64,000 nucleotides of DNA from Anagrus nilaparvatae (Eukaryota; Arthropoda; Insecta; Hymenoptera; Mymaridae): positions 14,712,001-14,776,000 of the forward strand of contig JAKSXM010000040.1 in the NCBI GenBank assembly GCA_022575985.1. The letters are read 5' to 3'. Shown here piece by piece: positions 47,926 through 59,088 of this stretch. The notes under the pieces are model-generated. The model searched no databases. It saw only the letters and a list, made by a program, of their open reading frames with translations, and had not been told where the DNA came from. The first letter of the stretch is position 1. Each line of letters starts with the position of its first letter. The position numbers and the translations under genes were made by a program.

Positions 47926-49600
47926 GTAAGGCTTGACGTGTCGTTTTTTATTGTAGTTCACATCCTTAGGTTACGCTACTGAAAGGCTTGACGTGTCGTT
48001 TTTTGATTATAGCCTATTTCCTTAGGTTTCGCCATTATAATGCTTGTCGTGTCTTTTTTTATTATAGCCTACTTCCTTAGGTTATGTTATTGTAAGGCTT
48101 GTCGTGTCGTTTTTTATTATAGTTTACTTCCTTAGGTTACGCTACTGTAAGGTTTATCGTGTCGTTATTTTATTATAGCCTATTTCCTTAGGTTACGCTA
48201 CTGTAAGGCTTGACGTGTCGTTTTTTATTATAGTCTATTTCCTTAGGTTATGTTAGTGTAAGGCTTGACGTGTCGTTTTTTATAATAGTCTACTTCCTTA
48301 GGTTACGCTACTGTAAGGCTTGACGTGTCGTTTTTTATTATAGTCTACTTCCTTAGGTTATGTTAGTGTAAGGCTTGACGTGTCGTTTTTTATTATAGTC
48401 TACTTCCTTAGGTTACGCTAGTGTAAGGCTTGACGTGTTATTTTTTTATAAATGCCTACTTCCTTAGGTTACGCTACTGAAAGGCTTGACGTGTCGTTTT
48501 TTGATTATAGCCTATTTCCTTAGGTTTCGCCATTGTAATGCTTGTCGGATCTTTTTTTATTATAGCCTACTTCCTTAGGTTATGTTAGTGTAAGGCTTGT
48601 CGTGTCGTTATTTTATTATAGCCTATTTCCTTAGGTTACGCTACTGTAAGGCTTGACGTGTCGTTTTTTATTATAGTTTACTTCCTTAGGTTACGCTACT
48701 GTAAGGCTTGACGTGTCGTTTTTTATTATAGTCTACTTCCTTAGGTTATGTTAGTGTAAGGCTCGACGTCTCGTTTTTTGATTATAGCCTACTTCCTTAG
48801 GTTTCGCCACTGTAATGCTTGACGTGTCTTTTTTTATTATAGCCTACTTCCTTAGGTTATGTTAGTGTAAGGCTTGTCGTGTCGTTATTTTATTATAGCC
48901 TATTTCCGTAGGTTACGCTACTGTAAGGCTTGACGTGTCGTTTTTTATTATAGCCTATTTCCCTAGGTTACGCTACTGGAAGGCTTGACCTGTCGTTTTT
49001 TATTATAGTCTACTTCCTTAGATTATGTTAGTGTAAGGGTTATCGTGTCGTTATTTTATTATAGCCTATTTCCTTAGGTTACGTTACTGTAAGGCTTGAC
49101 GTGTCGTTTTTTATTATAGTCTACTTCCTTAGGTTATGTTAGTGTAAGGCTCGACGTGTCGTTTTTTGATTATAGCCTATTTCCTTAGGTTTCGCCATTG
49201 TAATGCTTGTCGTGTCTTTTTTTATTATAGCCTACTTCCTTAGGTTATGTTAGTGTAAGGCTTGTCGTGTCGTTTTTTATTGTAGTTCACATCCTTAGGT
49301 TACGCTACTGTAAGGCTTGACGTGTCGTTTTTTATTATAGTCTACTTCCTTAGGTTACGCTACTGTAAGGGTTATCGTGTCGTTATTTTATTATAGCCTA
49401 ATTCCTTAGGTTACGCTACTGTAAGGGTTATCGTATCGTTATTTTATTATAGCCTATTTCCTTAGGTTACGCTACTGTAAGGCTTGACGTGTTGTTTTTT
49501 GATTATAGCCTACTTCCTTAGGTTTTGCCAGTGTAATGCTTAACGTGTCTTTTTTTATTATAGCCTACTTCCTTAGGCTATGCTAGTGTAAGGCTTGACG
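47926..49600 (-). repeat. 56-bp satellite array, reversed block
   Basis: About 30 copies of the same unit in reverse complement (TGTAAGGCTTGACGTGTCGT, CTTCCTTAGGTTACG). The switch of orientation is abrupt at about 47,925 and leaves essentially no spacer, so the two blocks form a palindrome of about 4.2 kb. Confidence 0.92.
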
Positions 49601-49984
49601 TGTTGGAAAAATGAATGTCCAAAGGGTGAAAATGGTGAAAAATGGACAAATTCGTCGTTTAGAACCTTCCGTATGTAATTTGTAACATCATTTTTGAGAT
49701 CAGCGCCCAAAAAAACCTACTAAACCCTTTGAAAATAAAAAAATAAGTTCTTTTGGAAAAATGTTGGTCTAAGGGTTGGCAAGGGTGAAAATGGCCAATT
49801 TCACCCTTCAGAACCTGTTGGATGTAATTTTTTACATTATTTTTGAAATCTGCGACCTTTAAAACCTATTTATTTAATTTAATTTAAAAATAAAGTCTTT
49901 TATAGGTTTATGTAAATTTTGGGGTATTTGGGGTGAAAAATGGCCAAATTCACACTTTTGATCCCGTTTAATATAATTTATGAC

Positions 49985-50130
49985 ATAAACTGCGATCTGG
50001 GGCATTTTTTTTTCTCCCATGGATAAAACGAAATTTTTCTTTCTCAGCGGGGAGAAAATGCGTTTTTTTCGATCTCGTTGAGGATCGAAAAAAGTTTTTT
50101 CGAAAAACCTCTTAAAATCGAAAACTCTCG
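49985..50130 (+). repeat. ACTGCGATTTGGG-type repeat, truncated copy
   Basis: TAAACTGCGATCTGGGGCAT, then CCCATGGATAAAACGAAATT and GCGGGGAGAAAATGCG; closest to the copy at 12,395. Confidence 0.55.
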
Positions 50131-50367
50131 ACCTGCTAGGAAGAAAAATAATTTTATAATAAAAATGAATCACTTTAGTAGACAAAAAATACCTAACTTT
50201 AAATATAAATTTTCAAATTTTTCTTAAAATATAAAATTTATAAAAAGTAAATAATTATTTAATTATTTCTTGAATAAAAGGAATAACAAAACTTCAATAA
50301 AAATAAAATAAATAATTTTTAGTTCCGCTTAACTACGTGTTTAAAAATTCAATTTGTAACTCTGTTA

Positions 50368-50450
50368 GCCTGGCCAGTTGACAAGGTTGCAGACTCTGGA
50401 AATCGTATCCTTACGAGAGTTCCGAGTTCGAATCCCCCCGCAGGGGAATT
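50368..50450 (+). pseudogene. tRNA-like sequence (Ser/Leu type), probably non-functional
   Basis: Has TGGCCAGTTGACAAGG (A-box-like), then CTGGAAA in the position of a serine anticodon loop (GGA), and GAGTTCGAATCCCCC (a good B box/T arm), followed by a T tract of over 20 bases that could end polymerase III transcription. The acceptor and anticodon stems do not pair properly, so it is a tRNA pseudogene or the head of a tRNA-derived SINE. Confidence 0.42.
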
Positions 50451-50599
50451 TTTTTTTTTTTTTTTTTTTATTTTATATTACTTTTTAATTAATAATAATT
50501 ATTTAAATAATTATTTAAATTTTTTAAATATTTATTTAAATAAATCTTTTTTTAATTAAAAAATAATCAAAAATTTAATTTAAAAAAAAAAAAGTTATA

Positions 50600-51110
50600 G
50601 TTGCTTGAATATATTTTAGATGTATAAAATACTGTCAATTATTTGCTATTTGACTGTTTTGTATAATATTTTTGAACAACTTTTATCAATCTGACAGTCA
50701 TTTAAACATTAAAAATAGGTTGCTTCAGACTAAAAAATTATAGTCATTTGAATATATTTTAGATGTATAAAATACCGTCGATTATTTGCTATTTGACTGT
50801 TTTGTATAATATTTTTGAACAACTTTTATCAATCTGACAGTCATTTAAACATTAAAAATAGGTTGCTTCAGACTAAAAAATTATAGTCATTTGAATATGT
50901 TTTAGATGTATAAAATACCGTCGATTATTTGCTATTTGACTGTTTTGTATAATATTTTTTTCAATTTTCATCAATCTAACAGTCATATATACATTTAAAA
51001 TAGGTTGCATCAGACTAAAAAATTATAGTCATTTGAATATATTTTATATGTATAAAATACTGTCGGGTACTTGCTATTTGACTGTTTTGCTATAATTTTT
51101 TTTTTTTTTT
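50600..51110 (+). repeat. 125-bp tandem repeats, four copies
   Basis: The unit with ATTTGCTATTTGACTGTTTT and TCAATCTGACAGTCATTTAA is repeated about four times. Copies 2 and 3 are nearly identical. It forms part of the right arm of the giant foldback. Confidence 0.8.
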
Positions 51111-52107
51111 TGTTTAAAAATAGTATTTCGAACATTCAAAATACATTGATTTTGACAAAAAAATAATCGTTGTTTAAACATATTTTTAACATCTAAATAA
51201 CTGTCTAATATTGGTCAATTGACAGTCAGAAAAAATATTTTTTTTATGTTCCTAAAAACCGTAAAATTGACTGTTTTTTGTTGAAATTAAACATTTAATC
51301 AATATATTTTTGACTAATAACCCGACCGTCGATAGTCGGAGAAATATGTATTTTATATGTATTTCAGACTATATTTTCATCACCGGGTAGCTGTCAAAAT
51401 TATAAAATATCGTAGAAAACTTTATAGCTTAGCCGAGATTTATGTTTTTGAAGTCGCTGAGTTGTTGACCGCTGTCAGTTTAAATAGCCCATTAAAGTCA
51501 AATAACATTTTTAGTCATAAAAATCCGTTCTTAACTTTCCCAGGTTCAACGACATGGACATGACAGATACTAATCCCTGTGTGCATGTGTGTATTTAATT
51601 GGTTTTGATTGCAAATATTTCGTGTTTTACTGTAAAATATATGCAGTTGTGGCAGATCTTGTCAATCTGATATCAAATTCGAATTCGTTAACCTCAAAAA
51701 AAAATCTCGATTAATCTATAAAGTTTTCCACGATATATTAGAGTGTTGACAACCAATTGACAACTGTCAATTAACAATCTTGTCAATATGATATTAAATT
51801 TGAAATCGTTGACCTCAAAAGCATAATTACCAGCTAATGTATAAAGTTTTACATGGTGATTTAAAGTTTTAACAGTTAATTGTCAGTCAATCTGACATCA
51901 AATTCGAAATCAGAAATCAAATTCATTCAAATCATTTTGTTATGATGGAGCTTAGGAGCTTTAAAGCTCCGCAGCAGCCAAAGTTGGGACTTTTTAGCTT
52001 TGTGCCCATTGGGACTTTTGTTCAGAATAATGAAATCAATAAAATATCCAAAATTCAGCCAATTTGACCGAACGGCCATTTCCTATCCTTTTGTGCGGAG
52101 TCCTTTG

Positions 52108-52880
52108 TTTAGCAAACTTGAGCATCAACCTTGAACATCAAACTTGATCAGGTAGCTTGATCATCAACCTTGAACGTCAAACTTGATCATCAAACTTGAT
52201 CAACAAGTTTGATCATCAACTTTGAACATCAAACTTGATCAGCAAGCTTGATCATCAAGCTTGAACATCAATCTTGATCATCAAACTTGATCATCAAACT
52301 TGATCAACAAGCTTGATCATCAACCTTGAACATCAACCTTGAACATCAAACTTGAACATCAAACTTGATCAACAACCTTGAGCACCAAATTTGATCATCA
52401 ACCTTGAACATCAAACTTGATCATCAACCTTGAAGATCAAACTTGAAGATCAAACTTGATCAGCAAACTTGATCATCAAACTTGATCAGCAAGCTTGATC
52501 ATCAAGCTTGGTCATCAACCTTGAACATCAACCTTGATCATCAACCTTGAACATCAAACTTGATCATCAAGCTTGATCATCAACCTTGAACATTAACCTT
52601 GAACATCAAACTTGATCATCAAGCTTGATCATCAACCTTGAACATCAAACTTGAACATCAAACTTGATCAGCCAGCTTGATCATCAAGAGATGATGAGCT
52701 TGATCAGCATGACCAAGCTTGGTCGTCAACCTTGAACATCATTATTGATCATCAAACTTGAACATCAACCTTGATCATCAACCTTGAACATCAAACTTGA
52801 ACATCAATCTTGATCATCAACCTTGAACATCATTATTGATCATCAACCTTGAATATCGAACTTGATCAGCAAGCTTGATT
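52108..52880 (+). repeat. 13-bp minisatellite, right block
   Basis: About 60 head-to-tail copies of CTTGATCATCAAM, with frequent GAACATC and AGCAAG variants. The unit TTGATCATCAA is nearly self-complementary. Confidence 0.9.
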
Positions 52881-53039
52881 CCGATTTAAGTATTTTTTTC
52901 AAGTTTTTGTATATTATTCCAAAAAAATGCAAATAAGCTAAAAATAGCATTAAGTTTCTTTCGCGAACGATGAGCAAGAGAGCTCTGCTATGGGTGCTCG
53001 TACAAATGAACGATCGAACGTTAAGGCGTTCGAACGTAA

Positions 53040-54395
53040 GTAAATATCCTTTGGCTGTTTCTACGAACGCCGTTAAATGAGGCCACAACGGCAAGCGTAG
53101 ACGCAAGTAAATGCGAGCAACGTTATTTTCGGTCTCTGCGCCTCCTCGAGCTTGACTCCCTTTAAAAGGAGTTTGTAGAACGAGCTTATCTTGCCCGAGC
53201 ATCGCGCAAAATGATCCTTGTTCGCATGAAGCACGCGACATTCCACGCAAGAGATCTCTTTAGCTTGCCTCTGGCATGCGGCTCTACCGAGACATGACTC
53301 CGCGTGCTTCGTGCAAGAGGATGTAAAGCTTTTCTTTCGCGAGTGTTCAGAAAGAGGGTTTCTGCTATGGGACTTTCCTTTGGCTAGTTCTACCACCGCC
53401 GTAAAGGGGGGTCAAAACCGCAAGCGCAGCTGGAAGCGAAGCTTAGGCTGGTTCTCCAAACTCCGTAAATGGGGGTCGCAACCGCAAGCGCAATTGCGGC
53501 GCAATGCGTACAACACGATTTTCGTTTGTGCACATGCGCGTTGTGTTGTGCGCATTGCGTTGCGGCAACGCTTGCGGTTGCGAACCCCATTTACGGAGTT
53601 TGGAGAACCAGCCTAGTCTGCATAACAGCAACGCATGGCGCAGTCCAATGCTATTGGTATAGGAGTCACGTGACGCCGCAAGCGCAAGCCTATATCAATA
53701 GCATTGGGCTGCGCCGTTCTAAATGCGCCGCGAAAATGGTCCGTAAACCGTAAGCGCAAGTCAAATCGTAAATAAAATTTCAGTTTAGCCAACTCATTTC
53801 TCATAAAAACCTAACATGAGTAGTATTTTTTCTGCTCTGAATGAAATTTAAGTGCAAAATATGAGAAATAAGTTAGCTAAACTGAAATTTTATTTGCTAT
53901 TTCACTTGTGCTTGCGGTTTACGGAGCCTTTTTGCGGTTATGTAGACTAGGCCTTAGGCACATTCTACGCAATATGTAATGCGCAACTCCGCACGCATTA
54001 AACGGTTGATTGTAGAATGTGCCTTAGCAATCTGAGTTTTTCGATCGGTTACGTTGCGCAAAAGATAAAATCCTTTGGATGGTACTACAAACACCGTAAA
54101 AGGGGAAAGGGGGTAACAACTGCAAGCGTAGCCGCGACGCAATGAGCGTAACGTGATTTTTGGTCTCTGAGCCAAACGTTGCGGATGCGGTAACAGTTTC
54201 GACCCTCTTTAAAGGCGTTTGTAGAACCAGCTTAAGGCCTGCGTATCTTGCTCGAGCATCGCGCGTAAAGATCACCGCTTGTTTGATGCACGCGGCATTC
54301 CGCGTGTATTGTGCAAGAGTATTCCTGTAGCTTGTCTCTAGCATGCTGCTCTACCGAGGCATCATTCCAGATGCTTCGTGCAAGAGGATGCCAGG
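53040..54395. repeat. GC-rich cluster of small palindromic elements
   Basis: Three related inverted-repeat elements (about 53,049-53,193, 53,445-53,614 and 54,070-54,234) have ends like GCTGGTTCTACAAACNCCG. Two further palindromes lie at 53,636-53,715 and 53,739-53,926. GCGCTTGCGGTT recurs in most. Segments at 53,195-53,335 and 54,236-54,395 are direct copies (GAGCATCGCGC, GCTCTACCGAG, CTTCGTGCAAGAGGATG). The overlapping open frames here come from GC-rich repeats, not genes. Confidence 0.68.
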
Positions 54396-56670
54396 GAAAT
54401 CAAAAAAATATATGATCAAATTAAAATTTTACATCTGTATTTTATTTACCTGCTTCTGTAAAAAAAATAATTTTGTAACATTAAAAAACTCGGGAGATTC
54501 TTGAAAATGGAGGAAAATGAATTGTAAATTTTACCTATTTTTTAACATATTTTATTCGGTTCTTTTTTTATTCGGTATAAGATGAAAAATTATTTTGGCT
54601 ACTTCTGTTTTACAACAGAAGCCATAGGTAAATATATCGAAAGTTATTAAATTTTATCATGCAGTTTTATAATGTTCCGGAATTTTCCGAGTTTTCCACA
54701 GAATAAAAAATGTTTTCCGAGCAAAGAAGTACTGGTCAAGTAATTCCGTTCCGTATTTTATAGATATAGATAAATTAAATGACATGATGTAATTTCATGC
54801 CAAACTAAAATACTAGCTCAAAAAGAGGTCATTTTCATTTTGCTGTCGCAGCTTTTCTGAACAACTGTAGTATCTCAAAAACAAGAAAAAATCATTAAGA
54901 TGATTTAGCATACAGATGGAAATTAAATTATTGCAGATTGTAAAAACGTGACTATTTATTAAATTTTAATATTTTTTAAATAATTTTTAATAAATAATAG
55001 CAATATGATCAGCCGGAAGTAAAAAAAGGAAAGCAGGAAAGCACTTAAATTAATTTTAAATATACTGCAAGAAATAATTTTTTTCAAACAACCCTTGATC
55101 AGATTAAAAGTCGATATTAAATCTGGTCATTTTTAAAATTTATATAATGTAGTACGGGATTTTTAATGATTAATCGTAAATAACTTCCAATTATACAGTA
55201 TATAAGAATTTAAAAAATTACCAGATTTAATATCGACTTTAAATCTGATGCAGAAAGGGCTTAATATGAAGTGAAGTTTAAGTTTAAAAATATAAATTTT
55301 TTATGTCAAAAAATAAAAATAAATAAAATTTACCATCAACACATTGACCTGAAAATATCTTATTAGATAAGACTTTGAAATCATAAAATTTATTTCAAGA
55401 TGCGTAAATTCGTCATATGAATAATCATTAGTGCATTTTCTTCCGGCTGACCGCAATACTCCGGCATGTATCTGATCTTTCTCTTCCGATATTATCATCT
55501 TGTTAATCAAACAGATAATTAAAGACCCTGCTTTATTTTATATACTTTTTTAAACTTTTTTTGGTGGATATCAATTTTAAGCTATACCTATTATACTCTA
55601 ATCAATTTAGCATATCTTTCATTCCCAAAATAAACTTATTTTCTCTGAAAAAATCACTTCAAAAAATAAAGTCAAATCGGATTTTTATTTTTTGCAGTAA
55701 TAACATAGGGAGAAATTCAGATAACCAATCTCTCAAACAATATCTGGAAAAAAAAATAGATTACGCCATCACTACGATTAATTTGACCGACTATGACCAT
55801 ATATTCGTATTAGTATATTGTAAAGGTTTATAAGCCCCTTAATTTTGAAATAAAGAAATAACATCTTTAATGTTGTAAACAAACTTGGATTCTTAATCAA
55901 TAATACCAATCTATTACTGGAAGAAAATAATTTTTATTCAAATTTTGCATAAAAAATGAAGTTTTTTTGTAAGGACAGGAGGCAAAGTTTAAAAAAATTT
56001 CTCTTTTCTTATCAAGTATTAAATTTTCGTCAACAATAATTCTAGCATAAATAGTTAATAAATTTTATGGTATATTTTTAAACAGAAAAATCCTAAATTA
56101 TTGACTTTCAACTGTGATAAGTGCAAAGAGTCAAAAAATTAAAAAAAAAAAAATTTATTTATTAAAAAAATATGTTGAGAGACAAAGAGTAATTAAGCTT
56201 AAAAGCTCCAGCTCCCAATCTAATTACGTCTGAATCTAAAAATAAATTTTAATGATTCTATAAATGCCACATGATATTTAATTAGTTATATTTTATTTTA
56301 CTTGAAATTAAAAAAAAATCATACATTTCTAGTTGATTGTAGTACTCAGTACTTAGTAAGTATAAATATTATAATTCCTATAAACAATTTTCATAAATAT
56401 TAAATTAACTCTAATTTACTTATATTCCAAGCTTTTAAATAATATCTTATTATACATATACATATTATTTAATAATTTACAAGTCATAATGTTTTAAATA
56501 AAAATGTATCAATCATCATTTACCGCTCCTCGTCGATAATCTAAATAAAATGTCTATATGCCACTTAATTATTAGGGAATGCTGTCAAATCCAAAGTAAA
56601 GACTTTACTTTCTAAGCATTCTCCGACCTTCAAAAAACATTTCAAATTAATAAACAAGCTTCAAAATAAG
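54396..56670. other. AT-rich stretch with one hairpin, no clear gene
   Basis: Contains a fragment of the 29.4-kb foldback family (54,640-54,760) and a hairpin with 28-bp arms at 55,099-55,126 and 55,220-55,247 (AGTCGATATTAAATCTGGT). Frames at 55,301-55,510 (minus) and 55,561-55,833 (plus) show no recognised domain. The minus frame ends at a possible donor, GATG|GTAAAT, and could be an exon. Confidence 0.4.
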
Positions 56671-58442
56671 TTAGCTACTAATTTTAATAATTACTTCTGG
56701 ACAAATTCCTATCAATGCATCGGCATGAGAATAAAATTCTTCTTTCAACGAAATAACGATCGTTTGTAAAGAATTTGTTTTATCTCTGATCTAACTGGCT
56801 ACTTTCCCAATTATTGTATTATCTAAAGCAGTATCAATTTCATTTAATACAAAAAATGGAGCTGGCTGTAAGCTATGTATCGAAAATAATAAGGCCAAAG
56901 CAGATACTGTTTTTTCTCCTCCTGATAAATTTGACATACATTGGAATCGCTTTCCAGGAGTAACGCAGTTGTAATTTATACCATCCAAATACGGTTCTTC
57001 TGGATTTTCTGGTCCAAGAAAAGCTTGAGCAGATTGATTTTTTGCTAAACTCTAGTAAATAGGATCTTATTTTGTTGTGGACATGCTCAAAACAAGCCAT
57101 AAATCTGTCGTGCCTTTCTTTTTTAACTTTTTCAAATTGCGCTTTGGCTTTTTTAGCCTTCTTTCTCGACTGCTCAAATTCATCATTTGTTTCTTGTAAC
57201 TTTTCCTTTGCAAGATATAGTTTTTGAATGGCTTTAACATTTGGTGCTTGAATGCTCTGAATGGTGTTTTGTAACTCATTTATGGATTCTTGTAGCTTAT
57301 CTGATACTTTTTTGAGATCGTCTTCATTTACGTCTTTCAAATTTTCTGGTAAATTTGAATAATCAATTGTTATTCTACTTTCTCTCTCATTCTGCCTTTG
57401 TGAATTATTTGTAGAATCATTATTAGTTGTTTCATTATCGGTGCTAGCATCTCCAGCAATATCTTCCATAATTCCCCTTAACATAGGAATTGCGATATCT
57501 TCAATCTTGCAGTGCATTAAGATGTTATGTCTTTCACTTCTTTTTTGCTCAATTTTCGTTTCCATTGAATTTAGTTGCTTTTGAGCTGCTTGTATATCTT
57601 TTGAAATAGCATTTTTGAAATAGCTCTTTTCTACTTTTATTAATTTCCTCTTCTTTTGAATCTACTAACATATTTTTTGTATTTTTCAAAGATTTTAAGT
57701 TGCTTAGCAGATACCAATTTATCTTCGGCGTCTTGTACTGCTCTTTCCCACCTTAAAACGTTACCTAAAACATAGCAAAATAAATCAAATTATTCATAAT
57801 AAATTATTTTAGTTTATTACAATTAAAATAAATTAACTTGAAAAATTTAATTTATTTTTAAATAACTTGTTATAATAGAATATAAAAATAATAAGTTAAA
57901 TTGCTGACGCACTTTCAGTATCACGCTGCTTTTCAAAATCTAGTTGATTCTGAATTCTATTGCATTGATTCTCAAATTCCTTCCGCTTTTTAACTTCTTT
58001 CTTGTTGGGACCTTAATTCTCGTTCTTTATGTTGTCTAATATTTGTTACTCCAATTTGTTCACAAAAGTTTGAAAAAACATCATCTCCAACATTATTCAT
58101 TTTTTCTTTAATGTTTTGAATTTCTGAGTCACTTTTGGTCATAGTTTTTTCAATTTCGGTTATTGTAGGCTATAAAGTAAGAGCATATTTTTATTGTTAA
58201 TTTCAATCAAATTATTAAAAAAATATTAAAAAGTCAGTTACCCCAAATTTATTTGATTCCTTTTGCAATTTTGTTAACTCTGTTTCCATTTCTGATATTT
58301 GTTTTCTCTGTAATTATTAATATTATGTTAATTTTTGCTTTGTGAACTTTAGAGAAGATAATTTCTTACCGTTGCTGTTAAATCACTTTAGTTATATTTT
58401 AAACGAGTTTCTAAGCCTTTACGTGATTTTTTCAATGCTTCT
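56671..58442 (-). pseudogene. SMC1: SMC1 (cohesin ATPase) C-terminal copy, unprocessed and broken
   Basis: SMC1 is the ATPase arm of the cohesin ring. This copy keeps exon-intron structure: 58370-58442, 58242-58307, 57913-58169, then about 57764 downward. It covers roughly the last 470 residues: coiled coil (KSRKGLETRLKY, EIQNIKEKMNNV, WERAVQDAEDKL), KKERHDRFMACFEHV, the ABC signature LSGGEK, and the Walker B region. Defects: a stop in the first exon, frameshifts near 58,010, 57,690 and 57,062-57,073, stops near 57,050 and 56,793, and Asn in place of the Walker B Asp (FFVLNEID). It cannot make a working SMC1. Since introns are retained, it arose by DNA duplication, not retroposition. Confidence 0.85.
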
Positions 58443-58494
58443 CTTAGCATAAAATTTGCAAAAAATATTGAATAAAAATAAAGATTTATGCTAC

Positions 58495-59037
58495 CTTGAA
58501 AATCTTTTCCACAAACTAAGCACACATAAACATTTATCCTAGATAATGATACCGAGCATAACTTTTCAAAATCAAAATCTAAGAACAGTTGATTAATAGT
58601 ATCAAGATATGAACATGATCGAGGAATTTGATTCTTTTTGTTGGTAATGTTATTATCTAAATTTATAAAATTTGATTGTTTTCTACTGTTATTATCACTA
58701 TCCCAATTTTCATCAGCATCTTCAAGTTGGATTATTGTGCTTCTATTCAAAACTTGATTTTCTTCTAAGCTAGTAACTATGATTGTGTTGACTAATACTT
58801 GATTATTTTTCCAACTTTCAAAATTATTATACTTGCTACAGAGATTTTGGGTTTCCACGTTATTCCAATGTTCATTTTCTTGGGAACCATTAAGCCAATT
58901 AATATTTGAAACTGGAGTTTGACCCCATTCTCCTTCATTTGCTTCATCAAAATCAATTTACATATTGTCTTACATGAAGCTTTCATTTGAAAATACTTCG
59001 GATGGTACTGGAACTACAGCAAAAGCTTTGGAGTATT
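58495..59037 (-). pseudogene. USP39-like zinc-finger exon fragment with an unknown N-terminal part
   Basis: Near the 3' end the frame reads SYLDTINQLFLDFDFEKLCS, then VSLSRINVYVCLVCGKDFQG. That is the start of the ZnF-UBP domain of USP39/Sad1 (U4/U6.U5 tri-snRNP protein 2). It ends at a proper donor, CAAG|GTAGCA. Upstream in the same frame is an acidic Asn/Ser-rich segment (IDFDEANEGEWGQTPVS) of unknown identity, interrupted by two TAA stops near 58,950-58,965. The first Cys of the family's CPYLDT motif follows Ser here. A SMC1 exon begins only 50 nt downstream, so fragments of two unrelated genes are joined head to tail. Confidence 0.65.
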
Positions 59038-59088
59038 TCTGGTATGTAAGTAATAATAGATCATTGGATGAGACGATGGATGAGACTA

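Larger units (their letters stand above)
40965..52108. mobile_element. Giant foldback element, about 11.1 kb
   Basis: The left terminus AACAAAGGACCCCGCACAAA followed by AGGATTGGAAATGGCCG is inverted at 52,070-52,108. The inversion continues through GTCAAAT, GAACAAAAGTC and GCCAAAGTTG blocks and reaches an ACCCGGTGATGAAAAT segment (41,246) mirrored at about 51,370-51,387. The interior has tandem arrays in each arm and a large inverted satellite at the centre. Long inverted repeats made of tandem repeats, without a full transposase gene, resemble Foldback/Galileo-type elements (P superfamily); that assignment is an inference from architecture only. Confidence 0.72.

Noticed and set aside
45440..49600. 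CRISPR-like regular array
   Set aside because: The units are contiguous 56-bp satellite copies with no unique spacers, and the genome is eukaryotic.
52108..52880. Repeat-containing protein gene from the periodic TTGATCATCAA run
   Set aside because: The 13-bp period is not a multiple of three and no frame stays open; it is a minisatellite.
52843..54344. Overlapping Cys/Ala/Arg-rich frames
   Set aside because: They lie wholly in palindromic GC-rich repeats and appear on both strands with similar length.
57067..57279. 70-codon basic frame
   Set aside because: Out-of-frame shadow of the SMC1 coiled-coil exon.
58792..58986. 64-codon minus frame
   Set aside because: Other frame of the USP39-like fragment; no domain and no splice support.
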